Of a DNA stretch of 64,000 bases, positions 34,603-44,154 are shown piece after piece. Each line of letters begins with the position of its first letter. The stretch's first letter is position 1. Source of the DNA: Pseudanabaena sp. UWO311. Lineage in GTDB: Bacteria > Cyanobacteriota > Cyanobacteriia > Pseudanabaenales > Pseudanabaenaceae. The notes beneath the pieces were generated by a model. It was given only the letters and a program-made list of their open reading frames with translations. It ran no database searches and was not told where the DNA came from. Both the position numbers and the translations under genes were made by a program. The stretch covers positions 1 through 64,000 of the forward strand of contig NZ_SJEE01000004.1 in assembly GCF_006937785.1 (NCBI RefSeq). Direction: 5' to 3'.

Positions 34603-35853
34603 ATGATAGAAAAGCTCAGTAAAAAACGCTATTCTACGAACCTGTTTGATATCACGCAGGACATTATTGGTGCGCTGCCACTGAAATTGGTTGAGCAATG
34701 GTTGAGCAGCGAACAAACCCAAGATGATGCGTTACAACTACTAGAGAGCCACAAAGTACAGGGCTATAATGTATCTTCTGACTCAGTGGGACTAACTAAA
34801 CTGACTCAGCAAAAGGGATTATTAGAGATTCTGGCTATCATTAACCAGCCGAAAAAGATTTTACATGGTTATGGGAAAGCGATCGGGGGAGAAAGTGTAG
34901 GAATTTGGGCAGCAGACAATTCACAAATGTTCTATCCAGATTCTCTTAGTGCATCTACCCTTGTTTCCACACTGCTAACGATCCAAGATGAGATCGCAAA
35001 CAGTTGTCAAATCAAAATTGGTATTGGTGCTCATTATGGTAATTTCTATTCGATTAGTGGTGGTTTGTATGGAGCAGAAGCAGATGAGATCGAAGAAATT
35101 GCAGAGAATCATACCTGTGGTGGAGAGATCTTAATTAGTCAAGCGATATGCGATCGCTTGACTCCAAATCATAATTTTACTATAGAAAAACGCAATGATT
35201 TAAATCCGACAATTGGTAATATTTATCGAGTATTAGATGGCATAAGATTATCAGGATTACAGCCAATCGATCAACGTTATCCAATTCCCTATTCTGAGGA
35301 TTTTTATGACGATTTGTTGGAATATGAAACCAGACTAACCGACCAAGATTTTGCTCATCTCTTGTTAGATAAATACATTCAGAATAAAGTAGTAGTACTG
35401 ATCGAGAGTAAAAATGAAGTAGTGGAAACCCATGAAGTTTCCATGTTTAATCAGCTCTCATTCTCAGCTTTAATGAAAGATATCGGCTTGCGACTGCTAG
35501 ACAAAAAATCTGTTGCGGAAATCAAAGTACTTAGCTCATTGGGGATTTATGCTTTTGATGATGGGATCGCGGCAGTAAACTTTGCCCAAACATTTCGCCA
35601 AGAGTTAGCAAAACAAAATATCACTTGTCGGATTGGAATTGATCGAGGTGAAGTTCTTATTTTTAATCTACCATTTGGCACTAGAGATATAGCAGGAAGC
35701 CCTGTTAATGTAGCTTCCAAAATGGCTCAAGACAAAGGCGAATTTGGTAAACTATATTTGAGTGCATCGATGCGGGATCTAGTAGATGTGAGTGGATTTC
35801 ACGAAATTAAGTACAGTATTTCTGGAATAGAGATAACGTCCTATGAAGGGTAA
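34603..35853 (+). CDS. Protein with two degenerate class III cyclase-like domains
   Basis: The 416-residue soluble protein has two cyclase homology domains. The first (about 85-215) has IGGESVGIW and KIGIGAHYGNFYSISGGLYGAEADEIEEIAENHTCGGEILISQAI; the second (about 300-405) has CRIGIDRGEVLIFNLPFGTRDIAGSPVNVASKMAQDKGEFGKLYLSASM. The metal-binding Asp of the DIxGFT motif and the transition-state Arg/Asn arrangement are not seen, so activity is doubtful; it may be a nucleotide sensor or a scaffold. It overlaps the TPM gene by 11 bp. Confidence 0.65.
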   Translation: MIEKLSKKRYSTNLFDITQDIIGALPLKLVEQWLSSEQTQDDALQLLESHKVQGYNVSSDSVGLTKLTQQKGLLEILAIINQPKKILHGYGKAIGGESVGIWAADNSQMFYPDSLSASTLVSTLLTIQDEIANSCQIKIGIGAHYGNFYSISGGLYGAEADEIEEIAENHTCGGEILISQAICDRLTPNHNFTIEKRNDLNPTIGNIYRVLDGIRLSGLQPIDQRYPIPYSEDFYDDLLEYETRLTDQDFAHLLLDKYIQNKVVVLIESKNEVVETHEVSMFNQLSFSALMKDIGLRLLDKKSVAEIKVLSSLGIYAFDDGIAAVNFAQTFRQELAKQNITCRIGIDRGEVLIFNLPFGTRDIAGSPVNVASKMAQDKGEFGKLYLSASMRDLVDVSGFHEIKYSISGIEITSYEG

Positions 35854-37528
35854 TTTAATCAAAATCTTCTGTGTAATATGTTTACTATGGGCAATCCTCT
35901 TGCCTATCGCTCCTCTCCATGCAAGCCCCATTAGTGATATTCCGAATCCCAGAAGAGTGAATGGAACTTGGGTTAGCGATGTCGCCAATATTCTGAGCGC
36001 TGATACCGAAGCACGTCTCAATAAACGAATTTCGCAACTAGCTGCAAATAACGGTTCAGAAATCGCAGTGGTGACAGTACCAGATACGACTCCAGCCAGC
36101 ACAGTCAAAGCATATGCCACGGAATTGTTTAACACTTGGGGAATCGGGAAACGGGGATTGGATAATGGCGTGCTATTTCTAGTCGCAGTTAAGGAACGAC
36201 GCATTGAAATAGAAACTGGGCGTGGTATTTCTCCCTATATCAGCGATCGCCAAGTCAAGCAAATTATCGAAGAGATGATCACTCCTGAGTTTAAGCGTCA
36301 GAACTACGATCGCGGGCTTATTAATGGCGTGGAGGAAATCGCAGGACGTTTAGAGAAAATTAATTTTTATCCTTTTCCCTTTACCCCGATTTACAGCAGC
36401 ATCGGACTGATGGGCATAGCGATCGCAGTTAGTGGCGTGATATTGATTATTATCAAAATTCGAGAATGGCGACAAACATTACCTACAGCAAGTTTAGAAC
36501 TCCAAAATTCTGTTGTTTTTCAGTTACTTATTCCTAAATTGACAGAATTTACTAGTTTAGGAATGTTGTTAATGGTGTTTGGACTTGCTGCGATCGCCGT
36601 TAGCATTAATGCATGGGTACTATCTCAAGAAATATTAACTAACTTATTTATTCAGCCCATTAATCAACTTTTAGTTACAGTATTGATTAACTTGATAGTT
36701 GCCTTTGCTTCTCTTCAGTTGTGGTTGAGTATTGAAAAATTTTGGTTGGCTCAGTTAACTGTCATTTTCCAAACTCCAATACAGCGCTATGGAGGAACTC
36801 GATTTGGATTTGAACGTTCTAGCTTGATCATTGTTTTGCATTTACCCGCTTTAGTTGTGCTATGGCTAATTACAAGTACTTCAATTTTGCTGACAATTCC
36901 TAGTCACTTGTTATTTGCGGGGATGAACTTAGTTATGGCGATGGGATATCAATTTATATGGCTGCATCTAGTTAACAAACTATACCTTGACATGCGTTTA
37001 GCGAAGGAACAGCGTTTTTGTCAAAACTGCCGAAATCTAATTCAGCATCTAGCCTCAGATATAACTAATCAGTACTTGACCAAGCCAGAGTTAAAGGCTA
37101 TTGAGTTAGGGAATGCCACTTATACAGTATATTCTTGCGATCGCTGTTATCCTCAAACTCGCGATCGCCAACATGTTTATTGCCAGCCCAACATTTTAAA
37201 TGAAGAAGCAGTTTGCCCTAAATGTAGCTATCCAACTTTGATAGATGCAGAACTAGCCCAATCTCGTAAAACTAAGAAATTCCCCAAAAAAGCTTCCAAA
37301 AATGCGATCAGTATGCGCCAATGTCAAAACTGCTTTTATGAGGAGCCAGTTTATCCCTTTATTCCTAAACCAGTTAGTTATGCTAGCAGTTCAGATTATT
37401 CCAGTTCTAGTGATAGTTACAGTAGTAGTTCTAGTAGCTATGATTCCTATGACTATGGAAGCTCTTCCTCTAGCAGTGACTTTGGCGGCGGCAGCAGCGA
37501 TGGTGGCGGAGCTGGGGGCGATTGGTGA
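35843..37528 (+). CDS. TPM-domain membrane protein with zinc ribbons and Ser/Gly-rich tail
   Basis: The 561-residue product has a signal-anchor (about 8-28), a TPM domain (about 35-180; VSDVANILSADTEARLNKRI, GIGKRGLDNGVLFLVAV, GRGISPYISDRQ), then four membrane helices (about 190-370) and cytoplasmic CxxC zinc-ribbon pairs (CQNCR, CDRC, CPKC, CQNCF). The last about 60 residues are Ser/Gly-rich, ending GGGAGGDW. TPM proteins include phosphatase-like Psb32, linked to photosystem II repair, and YgcG. It overlaps the cyclase-like gene, suggesting joint expression. Confidence 0.8.
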   Translation: MKGNLIKIFCVICLLWAILLPIAPLHASPISDIPNPRRVNGTWVSDVANILSADTEARLNKRISQLAANNGSEIAVVTVPDTTPASTVKAYATELFNTWGIGKRGLDNGVLFLVAVKERRIEIETGRGISPYISDRQVKQIIEEMITPEFKRQNYDRGLINGVEEIAGRLEKINFYPFPFTPIYSSIGLMGIAIAVSGVILIIIKIREWRQTLPTASLELQNSVVFQLLIPKLTEFTSLGMLLMVFGLAAIAVSINAWVLSQEILTNLFIQPINQLLVTVLINLIVAFASLQLWLSIEKFWLAQLTVIFQTPIQRYGGTRFGFERSSLIIVLHLPALVVLWLITSTSILLTIPSHLLFAGMNLVMAMGYQFIWLHLVNKLYLDMRLAKEQRFCQNCRNLIQHLASDITNQYLTKPELKAIELGNATYTVYSCDRCYPQTRDRQHVYCQPNILNEEAVCPKCSYPTLIDAELAQSRKTKKFPKKASKNAISMRQCQNCFYEEPVYPFIPKPVSYASSSDYSSSSDSYSSSSSSYDSYDYGSSSSSSDFGGGSSDGGGAGGDW

Positions 37529-39067
37529 TTATACGGTAAGGCGGTGCTTAGCATAAATGGCAATACTGCTAATACAAAGCAAAGGTGTCAACCAATCACC
37601 CCACAGTACATATAGAGTTTTTGAGTCTCTTAAATAAACCGTTTCCAGATGAGTTTCGTAAGTGTTTATATCAGAGAGCCAAATCGTGCGTCCGTTAGGG
37701 TCAACAAAGCCAGAATAGCCAGTATTAGTTGCTCTAACTGCCCAGCGATCGCTTTCGATCGCTCTTGCCACATCTTGAGCATGGTGTTGCGCCGACATAT
37801 AGGAAGCAAAATGGGAATTATTTGAAGCCGATAAAATTAATCTGCCACCTGCGGCGGTTTGAAAACGGAAAGTTGCTGGATAAGCCGACTCATAGCAAAT
37901 GCCGACAATGAAACGTCCCCAAGGCGTATCCACAAGTTGTTCGCTCGATCCTGCATCGACCTCACCTCTGAGCGGCGATAGGCGTTTAATCAGACTTCCT
38001 AATATTGGCTTAAAGGGAATATATTCTCCCACTGGCACAAGCCGTACTTTGTCATATTGACCGAGAATCTTATCAGAGCCATCAATCAGAAATAGACTAT
38101 TAGTATAATTATTTGGATCTTCGGCATTGGGATTGCGAGTTGTGCCAAAACCGCCCAACCAGACTGGAACGCGATATTTCTTCACAGCGAGATCAAACGG
38201 TTCGCGACGGGCATCATAATTTGGATAGAGAAAAGAAATTGCAGTTTCAGGAGTGACGATCATCTCTGCTCCTGACTGAGCTAGCTTTTCATAACCCTTG
38301 GTGTAATTATTCACTGCAATTTCCCACCCATTAGGCTTGACTGTCAAAGCATTGGGGAAATTTCCCTGAATGATTCCTGCTTTGATCGCTTGCCCATTGC
38401 TACTTGCCATGCGATCGTCTTGCATTGACCATGCGCCATAACCCGCGATCGCAATTAACAAAGCAATCGCCGCGATCGCATAGCGTCGTCTTTCCGCCCA
38501 AGTTCTATGCAAAAGAATTTCGGCAAATAATCCATTAATTGCCACAATTGCCGCAGTCATAGTCTGCTGTCCAGAGATACGGCTAATTTGTAGTAATAGC
38601 AAATCATGGGGACTCTGCGTATAGCCCAGCGACGTCCAGTAAAGTGGTCCCCAACTCCACACAATTTCCAGTCCGCTAAACATCGCACAAGCAATAATTA
38701 TCCGACTAGTTACATTGAGCTTCTGAGTGAACAATGACATTCCCCCAGCCCATAAGCCCGACAATACCGCACCCCACCCCGTAATCAACAACCAAACCAA
38801 TGTGGCAATCCAAAAACTTGTCCACCAAGGCACACCCATCCATTCCATCGGATGCACGCTCGTAATCCAAAATAACGCCATCCCGTGATAGCAAAATCCC
38901 CACATCGCCCCCATTGCGATCGCCGCTTTGACTTTCAGCTTTTGCGCCAGCATCCAAAGAGGAATCAAAGCAATCCATGCTAGCCCCCATTGACTAAACG
39001 GGTCAGGGGTGAGGCCCATCAGTACCCCACCTAAAGCGGCAAACAGGAGATTTTGCAAATTTCGCAT
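37529..39067 (-). CDS. lnt: Apolipoprotein N-acyltransferase
   Basis: From ATG 39067 the protein has 512 residues; a longer frame to 39166 is less likely. It has about six to seven N-terminal helices and a carbon-nitrogen hydrolase domain (about 245-480) with the catalytic Glu in TPETAISF, Lys in DKVRLVPVGEY and Cys in GICYE. Lnt adds the third acyl chain to lipoproteins at the outer face of the plasma membrane. It is convergent with the TPM gene with no gap (37528/37529). Confidence 0.88.
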   Translation of the reverse strand: MRNLQNLLFAALGGVLMGLTPDPFSQWGLAWIALIPLWMLAQKLKVKAAIAMGAMWGFCYHGMALFWITSVHPMEWMGVPWWTSFWIATLVWLLITGWGAVLSGLWAGGMSLFTQKLNVTSRIIIACAMFSGLEIVWSWGPLYWTSLGYTQSPHDLLLLQISRISGQQTMTAAIVAINGLFAEILLHRTWAERRRYAIAAIALLIAIAGYGAWSMQDDRMASSNGQAIKAGIIQGNFPNALTVKPNGWEIAVNNYTKGYEKLAQSGAEMIVTPETAISFLYPNYDARREPFDLAVKKYRVPVWLGGFGTTRNPNAEDPNNYTNSLFLIDGSDKILGQYDKVRLVPVGEYIPFKPILGSLIKRLSPLRGEVDAGSSEQLVDTPWGRFIVGICYESAYPATFRFQTAAGGRLILSASNNSHFASYMSAQHHAQDVARAIESDRWAVRATNTGYSGFVDPNGRTIWLSDINTYETHLETVYLRDSKTLYVLWGDWLTPLLCISSIAIYAKHRLTV

Positions 39068-39194
39068 AGAAAAGCCAAATAATCTTGAGTATTGTAATTC
39101 TACAATTTTCTCATTTATTCCTGAATAGCACTCTGCTACAATGCGATCGCATTTATTAAACGACAATCATTAGTAGATTTCGGGCTAGCTTTAC

Positions 39195-40526
39195 ATGACT
39201 GATCCTCAATCTGACCTACTAGATAAAATACGCCAGCAATTTGATAGTAGTCCATATCCTAGAATCCCTCTTGACAAATCCCCCAAAAACGATCCGAATG
39301 AACTATATATTCACAACCTAGTAACTTCTTTCTACTTAAGAGATCAAAAAGTTATAGATACTAAAGGGAAAGTGATTTTAGACGCAGGATGTGGTTCTGG
39401 TTATAAATCTCTAATTTTAGCTGAAGCAAATCCTGGAGCAAAAATAGTTGGAGTAGATATATCCGCAGAATCAATTAAGTTGGCGGAACAACGTTTAAAA
39501 CATCATGGTTTTGATAATGTGGAATTTTTTACCACATCAATCGAAGAGTTGCCATCTTTAGGCTATCAATTTGATTATATAAATTGTGATGAACTGTTAT
39601 ACCTTTTCCCAGAACCTGCGATCGCTCTAAAATCGATGCAGTCAGTCTTAAAACCTAACGGCATAATTCGCAGCAACTTGCATAGTTCCATTCAGAGAAC
39701 TAATTTTTTTCGTGCTCAAAAAATGTTTAGAATGATGGGTTTATTGGATGAAAACCCAGAAGATCTAGAGGTCGAAATTGTTGTGGAGACAATGCAAGCT
39801 TTAAAAGACAATGTTTTGCTAAAAGCTCAAACTTGGGACACAAAATATACAGCACAAGAAAATAAGCAAGATATCTTGATGAATCACTTATTTCAAGGTG
39901 ATAAAGGCTATACGATCGCTGACCTTTTTGAAGCTTTAAGATTAGCTGATCTAGAGTTTATTAGTATGGTAAATTGGCGCGACTGGGATTTTCGGGATTT
40001 ATTTAAAGATGGAGATAATTTACCTGTCTTTTTAGGGATGAGCTTGCCAGATCTATCAATTGAGGATCGATTGCAAATGTATGAACTAATCCATCCAATT
40101 CATCGATTATTAGATTTTTGGTGTGGTCATCCACAGCAATCTCAAACCTTTGTTCCTTTTATGGAATGGAGCGATGTCGATTGGCAGACCGCAAAAGTTT
40201 ATCTACATCCCCAACTCAATACTTCTAAGTTTAGACAAGATTTAATAACTAACGTGACAGGCTGTGGGATTCTTAATCTTAATAACTATCTGTCAACACA
40301 TAAGCAAGTTGTAACTCTTGATAGCTCAATGGCAACTTGTCTACTACCTTTATTGGATGCACCACAGCCTATGCTCTCTCTCGTTGAACGTTGGAAGCGA
40401 TTTAGACCTGTAGATCCTGTGACTTTGCAGCCTATAGATCATGAGAAAGCTTTTCAGCTAGTCCAAAATACAGTAAGGTCTCTGGAAAGTCTAGATTACC
40501 TTATGCTAGAACTTCAAGCTCACTAA
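39195..40526 (+). CDS. Class I SAM-dependent methyltransferase with long C-terminal part
   Basis: The 443-residue protein has a Rossmann methyltransferase domain (about 55-180): VILDAGCGSGYKSLILAE, VGVDISAESIKLAEQRL and the CDELLYLFPEP loop. The C-terminal about 250 residues carry no motif I recognise and may bind the acceptor. It heads a run of methyltransferases and TPR-GT41 genes next to the pilins, and so may modify a surface glycan or pilin. It has its own upstream region (39167-39194 is short), so the promoter probably lies in the lnt start. Confidence 0.8.
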   Translation: MTDPQSDLLDKIRQQFDSSPYPRIPLDKSPKNDPNELYIHNLVTSFYLRDQKVIDTKGKVILDAGCGSGYKSLILAEANPGAKIVGVDISAESIKLAEQRLKHHGFDNVEFFTTSIEELPSLGYQFDYINCDELLYLFPEPAIALKSMQSVLKPNGIIRSNLHSSIQRTNFFRAQKMFRMMGLLDENPEDLEVEIVVETMQALKDNVLLKAQTWDTKYTAQENKQDILMNHLFQGDKGYTIADLFEALRLADLEFISMVNWRDWDFRDLFKDGDNLPVFLGMSLPDLSIEDRLQMYELIHPIHRLLDFWCGHPQQSQTFVPFMEWSDVDWQTAKVYLHPQLNTSKFRQDLITNVTGCGILNLNNYLSTHKQVVTLDSSMATCLLPLLDAPQPMLSLVERWKRFRPVDPVTLQPIDHEKAFQLVQNTVRSLESLDYLMLELQAH

Positions 40527-40556
40527 TGTTTATCTGTTTATCTTAAATTTTTCACA

Positions 40557-42149
40557 ATGGATTTAGTCATGGAATTAGCCTCTATCTCTAGCGATCTCTA
40601 TCTTGAATATATTTTCAGCCACTATCCTGACATTGACGCAGACATTTTGTCATCAGTCGAAGCAATCTTTGAAAGCACTAACTGGGATAGTCCTGAGACT
40701 TCTCTAGATTGGAATAACCTAGCTGTCATAGATTTGATTGAAGCTGAGCAACTTGAAGATTTAGATGAGAAAACAAAACTAATCCAGATGGCAATGGGAA
40801 AACTGGAGAAAGGATTTAGCCTAGATACAAGCCCGTATTGTGCTGCTCATTATCTGCTTATTCAAAGTATGTTAAGAGAAAACACTAAGGCAACTAATCT
40901 AGCTTTAAATACCACGATTACCACATTCCAATCTGCACATTTATATACTCAAAATGCTTTACTAGGATTGGTTTACCTACCTCCATCTGCTCGACCTTCA
41001 ATTGAATTTGAGCTTATTTTAAATGCAGACAATGGTTACACTCAGTCGTTAATGCTTCTAGCGGAGACATTGTGGCGATCGCAATTTGTATTTTACAATC
41101 CTTCAGGAATACGATTTTTAAGAATAGCTAATCAGCTTTTTTCGGGCAGTCCCACTATTTGTTTAATGCTGGGTATTGCCGAACTAATGACTGGGCAACT
41201 TGAAGGAATTGTGTACTTACATCACTCGCAACAACTACTCCCGCTTTACGCGCCAATTTTGCAAGCACTTTATCTTGGCTATCGTAGTATTGGCGATTTT
41301 AAAACCGCTGCATATTGGCTAGAGACAGCCAATGACTTTTGTCTAAATCAAAATAGTGATGCTGCTGAGTGGCAATGGACAAAATTGGCAATAGACAGCA
41401 AAATCACCTATGTTGCTTTCGATCAAGATTTGGTACTTGCCGTTGAGCCAACCTTTCGCAGTATTGTTACGGGCGTGTTAGTCGCTCAAGGCGACTGGTT
41501 TGAGAGCGAGATTGAGTTTTGGCGCAACTGGATTCGAGAAGGCATGACAGTGATTGATGTAGGAGCAAATGCTGGTGTGTACACATTTAGTGCGGCGCAA
41601 AGAGTGGGAGAGACAGGTTTGGTCTTGGCAGTTGAACCATTTTCGCAATGTGTGGGTTATCTCAATGAAACTTGTCAAGTTAATCAAATTGATTGGGTAA
41701 AAGTTTGTGCAGGTGCGGCTAGCGATCGCAATGGCAAAGCAAAACTATCGCTAAGTGCGGCGAGTGAGCTGAATGAACTGATTGCTGAAGATGATGATAA
41801 ATCTAGAGATGCGGGTAGCTTTGAAGAAGTTGAGTGTTTTACGTTGGATAGCCTAATTGAAAAATATAAGGTAAGTCGAGTTGACTTTCTCAAGATTGAT
41901 GCGGAGGGGCATGAACTCCAAGTTTTGAAAGGAAGCGATCGACTTCTTACTGACTTTGCTCCAATCATCCTCTATGAAAATATTGCAGCAGATCAAGGAA
42001 GTAACTTACCTGTTGCAGATTTCCTAAGAAGTATTGGTTACAACCTATTTCGCTATCAGCCCTATTTACAAAAGCTGATTCCTGTTGATGTTAATGCTGA
42101 TTTTGGAGATAGCCTAAATGTAATTGCTTTACCTAAAAACTATCTTTGA
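40557..42149 (+). CDS. FkbM-family methyltransferase with N-terminal helical repeats
   Basis: The 530-residue protein has an N-terminal TPR-like helical region (about 1-280) and a C-terminal FkbM-type methyltransferase (about 300-525): GMTVIDVGANAGVYTFSAA, VLAVEPFSQC, VDFLKIDAEGHELQVLKGS and FAPIILYEN. FkbM enzymes methylate hydroxyl groups of sugars or polyketides. It follows the previous methyltransferase by 30 bp. A helical protein-binding front is shared with the GT41 genes nearby, which suggests a common protein target. Confidence 0.82.
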   Translation: MDLVMELASISSDLYLEYIFSHYPDIDADILSSVEAIFESTNWDSPETSLDWNNLAVIDLIEAEQLEDLDEKTKLIQMAMGKLEKGFSLDTSPYCAAHYLLIQSMLRENTKATNLALNTTITTFQSAHLYTQNALLGLVYLPPSARPSIEFELILNADNGYTQSLMLLAETLWRSQFVFYNPSGIRFLRIANQLFSGSPTICLMLGIAELMTGQLEGIVYLHHSQQLLPLYAPILQALYLGYRSIGDFKTAAYWLETANDFCLNQNSDAAEWQWTKLAIDSKITYVAFDQDLVLAVEPTFRSIVTGVLVAQGDWFESEIEFWRNWIREGMTVIDVGANAGVYTFSAAQRVGETGLVLAVEPFSQCVGYLNETCQVNQIDWVKVCAGAASDRNGKAKLSLSAASELNELIAEDDDKSRDAGSFEEVECFTLDSLIEKYKVSRVDFLKIDAEGHELQVLKGSDRLLTDFAPIILYENIAADQGSNLPVADFLRSIGYNLFRYQPYLQKLIPVDVNADFGDSLNVIALPKNYL

Positions 42150-42251
42150 ATTAACTATTTTGCTATACTGCCAGCCTACATACTAATGGCTGAAGCTGTC
42201 TTGAAGAATAGCGCAATTACAAAATATACACATTTCTAAGAGTCAATACAC

Positions 42252-43085
42252 ATGCAAACAAAAGCTAATGATCATGATTTTTTAGGACGATTTAGAGAAA
42301 TCGTATCAGATCCGCTTAACTTAGCGATTCAGAGAGACCCTCGCGCTGGCTTTGTAGATGGTGATTTTGTTTATCTTCATAACGGATTAAGAGTTCCAGT
42401 ACTTGGTTCTTACGCCTATTATGGACAATTTAGCTCAATTCTTGTCATAAATCGTGGAGTCCATGAACCTCTGGAAGAATTTGTATTCCAAGAAGTTATC
42501 AAGCGCCTTCCGACTGCGCCACTAATGCTTGAACTTGGAGCTTACTGGGGACATTACTCGATGTGGCTAAAACTAGTTCACCCAAATTCTACTGTTCATC
42601 TAGTAGAACCAGAATTGCAAAATATTAACGCGGGCAAGCATAATTTCCAGCTTAATGGATTTAACGGTGAATTTATACAGGCTTTCGTAGGGAAAAATCA
42701 ATTTGGAGTCGATCAATATTTGGCAGAAAAAAGCATAGAGAAGCTCACCATACTTCATTCTGATGTTCAAGGATATGAAATTGAAATGTTGGAAGATTGT
42801 ACCCAATCATTAAAAAGTCAAGCGATAGACTATCTCTTTATTTCAACTCATTCTCAAAAACTACATCTTGATGTTATCAGTCTACTTGAGAGTTTCAATT
42901 ATCGAATTGAAATATCATCTGATTTTGATAATGGTACTACTTCTTGTGATGGCTTTATCTTTGCATCTAACCCTTCTATTGAACCCGTATTTCAGGAATT
43001 TATTCCTCTAACTAGAGTTGAAATTGCAGATGCGCAGCCTGATTTTCTGGTTGACTATCTATTTAATGTTATGTTGAATAACTAG
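42252..43085 (+). CDS. FkbM-family methyltransferase
   Basis: The 277-residue protein is a short FkbM type: LMLELGAYWGHYSMWLKLVHPNSTVHLVEPE (SAM-binding; GxG loop as LGAYWG), IEKLTILHSDVQGYEIEMLED and YLFISTHS. The Asp in HSDVQG replaces the usual IDVEG. It is smaller than average but complete. Part of the same plus-strand run (102-bp gap from the previous gene). The acceptor is unknown. Confidence 0.75.
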   Translation: MQTKANDHDFLGRFREIVSDPLNLAIQRDPRAGFVDGDFVYLHNGLRVPVLGSYAYYGQFSSILVINRGVHEPLEEFVFQEVIKRLPTAPLMLELGAYWGHYSMWLKLVHPNSTVHLVEPELQNINAGKHNFQLNGFNGEFIQAFVGKNQFGVDQYLAEKSIEKLTILHSDVQGYEIEMLEDCTQSLKSQAIDYLFISTHSQKLHLDVISLLESFNYRIEISSDFDNGTTSCDGFIFASNPSIEPVFQEFIPLTRVEIADAQPDFLVDYLFNVMLNN

Positions 43086-43134
43086 ATTAAAATGATACTA
43101 ATCAATCATTTATAAAAAGCCAAGGATTCTTTAT

Positions 43135-44109
43135 ATGTCAGTATTTCTTCCAATTTTAAAGAGAAATGGTCGTTTAGACCACATTCAAATGACTGTTTGT
43201 AATGTCGGATCGCGCAAATTAAGCAGTCAAGATGACTATGCTAGCCAAGGATGGCAAATATTTGCACCAAACCTAAGTATCTATGGATTTGATGCTGATG
43301 GGAATACTTGTGACGAAGCTAATGCAGAACTTGAGACCAGAGGAATTAACTGGAAAGAAATACACTTTCCTTTAGCGATTGGCAAAGCTATTGAACAGAG
43401 AACTCTTTACATTACAAAAGATCCCATGTGCATTTCTTTATATCCGCCAAACGAAGCATATTTAGAACGCCTAGCTGGGCTATCGGAAGTAGCCAATTTA
43501 GATTTTAGTATTAAAATCGACACAACAACTTTAGATCAGTTCTGCCAAGACGAAGAAATTAATGAAATTGATTTTCTACAAATTGATGTTCAGGGTGCAG
43601 ATCTTGATGTTTTAGAGGGGGCGAATAAGATTTTGAATAGTGGCACTTTGGCTATACAAGTTGAAGTAATATTTTCGCATTTATATAAAAATCAACCACT
43701 ATTCGCCGATGTCGATACTTTCTTGAGAAAGAATGACTTTACTTTGTTCGATTTAACTCGAGCATATGGGCTTCGTGCGCGATCGCCAATTCGCTCAACA
43801 GTAAGAGCAGGGCAATTACTTTGGGGTGATGCTTACTATTTTCGCGATCTAATTCGTGAAGATATGGACGGACATCTAAAATCACCTGATCGGATGTTGA
43901 AGTTGGCTTGTATTGCGGACATCTTGAATTTCCCTGACTATACATTAGAAATATTGGAATATCTAACATTGCAATATGGCAGTAAAGACTCAAATTACAA
44001 CTTCGCTGACAATATAATCGAAGGTTTAGCTCAGTTTCCAGATCTAGTTGCTCAGGGACTAGACTCTTTAGCTGTTGTAGCCAAAATCCAAGAATACGCT
44101 AGCAGTTAA
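43135..44109 (+). CDS. FkbM-family methyltransferase
   Basis: The 324-residue protein has the FkbM domain with YGFDADGNTCDEANAEL (SAM region), TTTLDQFCQDEEINEIDFLQIDVQGADLDVLEG and AIQVEVIFSHLYKNQPLF. The N-terminal motif I Gly loop is weak (CNVGSRKL). It ends the plus-strand methyltransferase run and converges with the GT41 pair on the minus strand with a 45-bp gap. Confidence 0.78.
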   Translation: MSVFLPILKRNGRLDHIQMTVCNVGSRKLSSQDDYASQGWQIFAPNLSIYGFDADGNTCDEANAELETRGINWKEIHFPLAIGKAIEQRTLYITKDPMCISLYPPNEAYLERLAGLSEVANLDFSIKIDTTTLDQFCQDEEINEIDFLQIDVQGADLDVLEGANKILNSGTLAIQVEVIFSHLYKNQPLFADVDTFLRKNDFTLFDLTRAYGLRARSPIRSTVRAGQLLWGDAYYFRDLIREDMDGHLKSPDRMLKLACIADILNFPDYTLEILEYLTLQYGSKDSNYNFADNIIEGLAQFPDLVAQGLDSLAVVAKIQEYASS

Positions 44110-44154
44110 TAATATAGATAGAACTCAGGTAGTGGAAATCTCAGTGGTGGTAAT

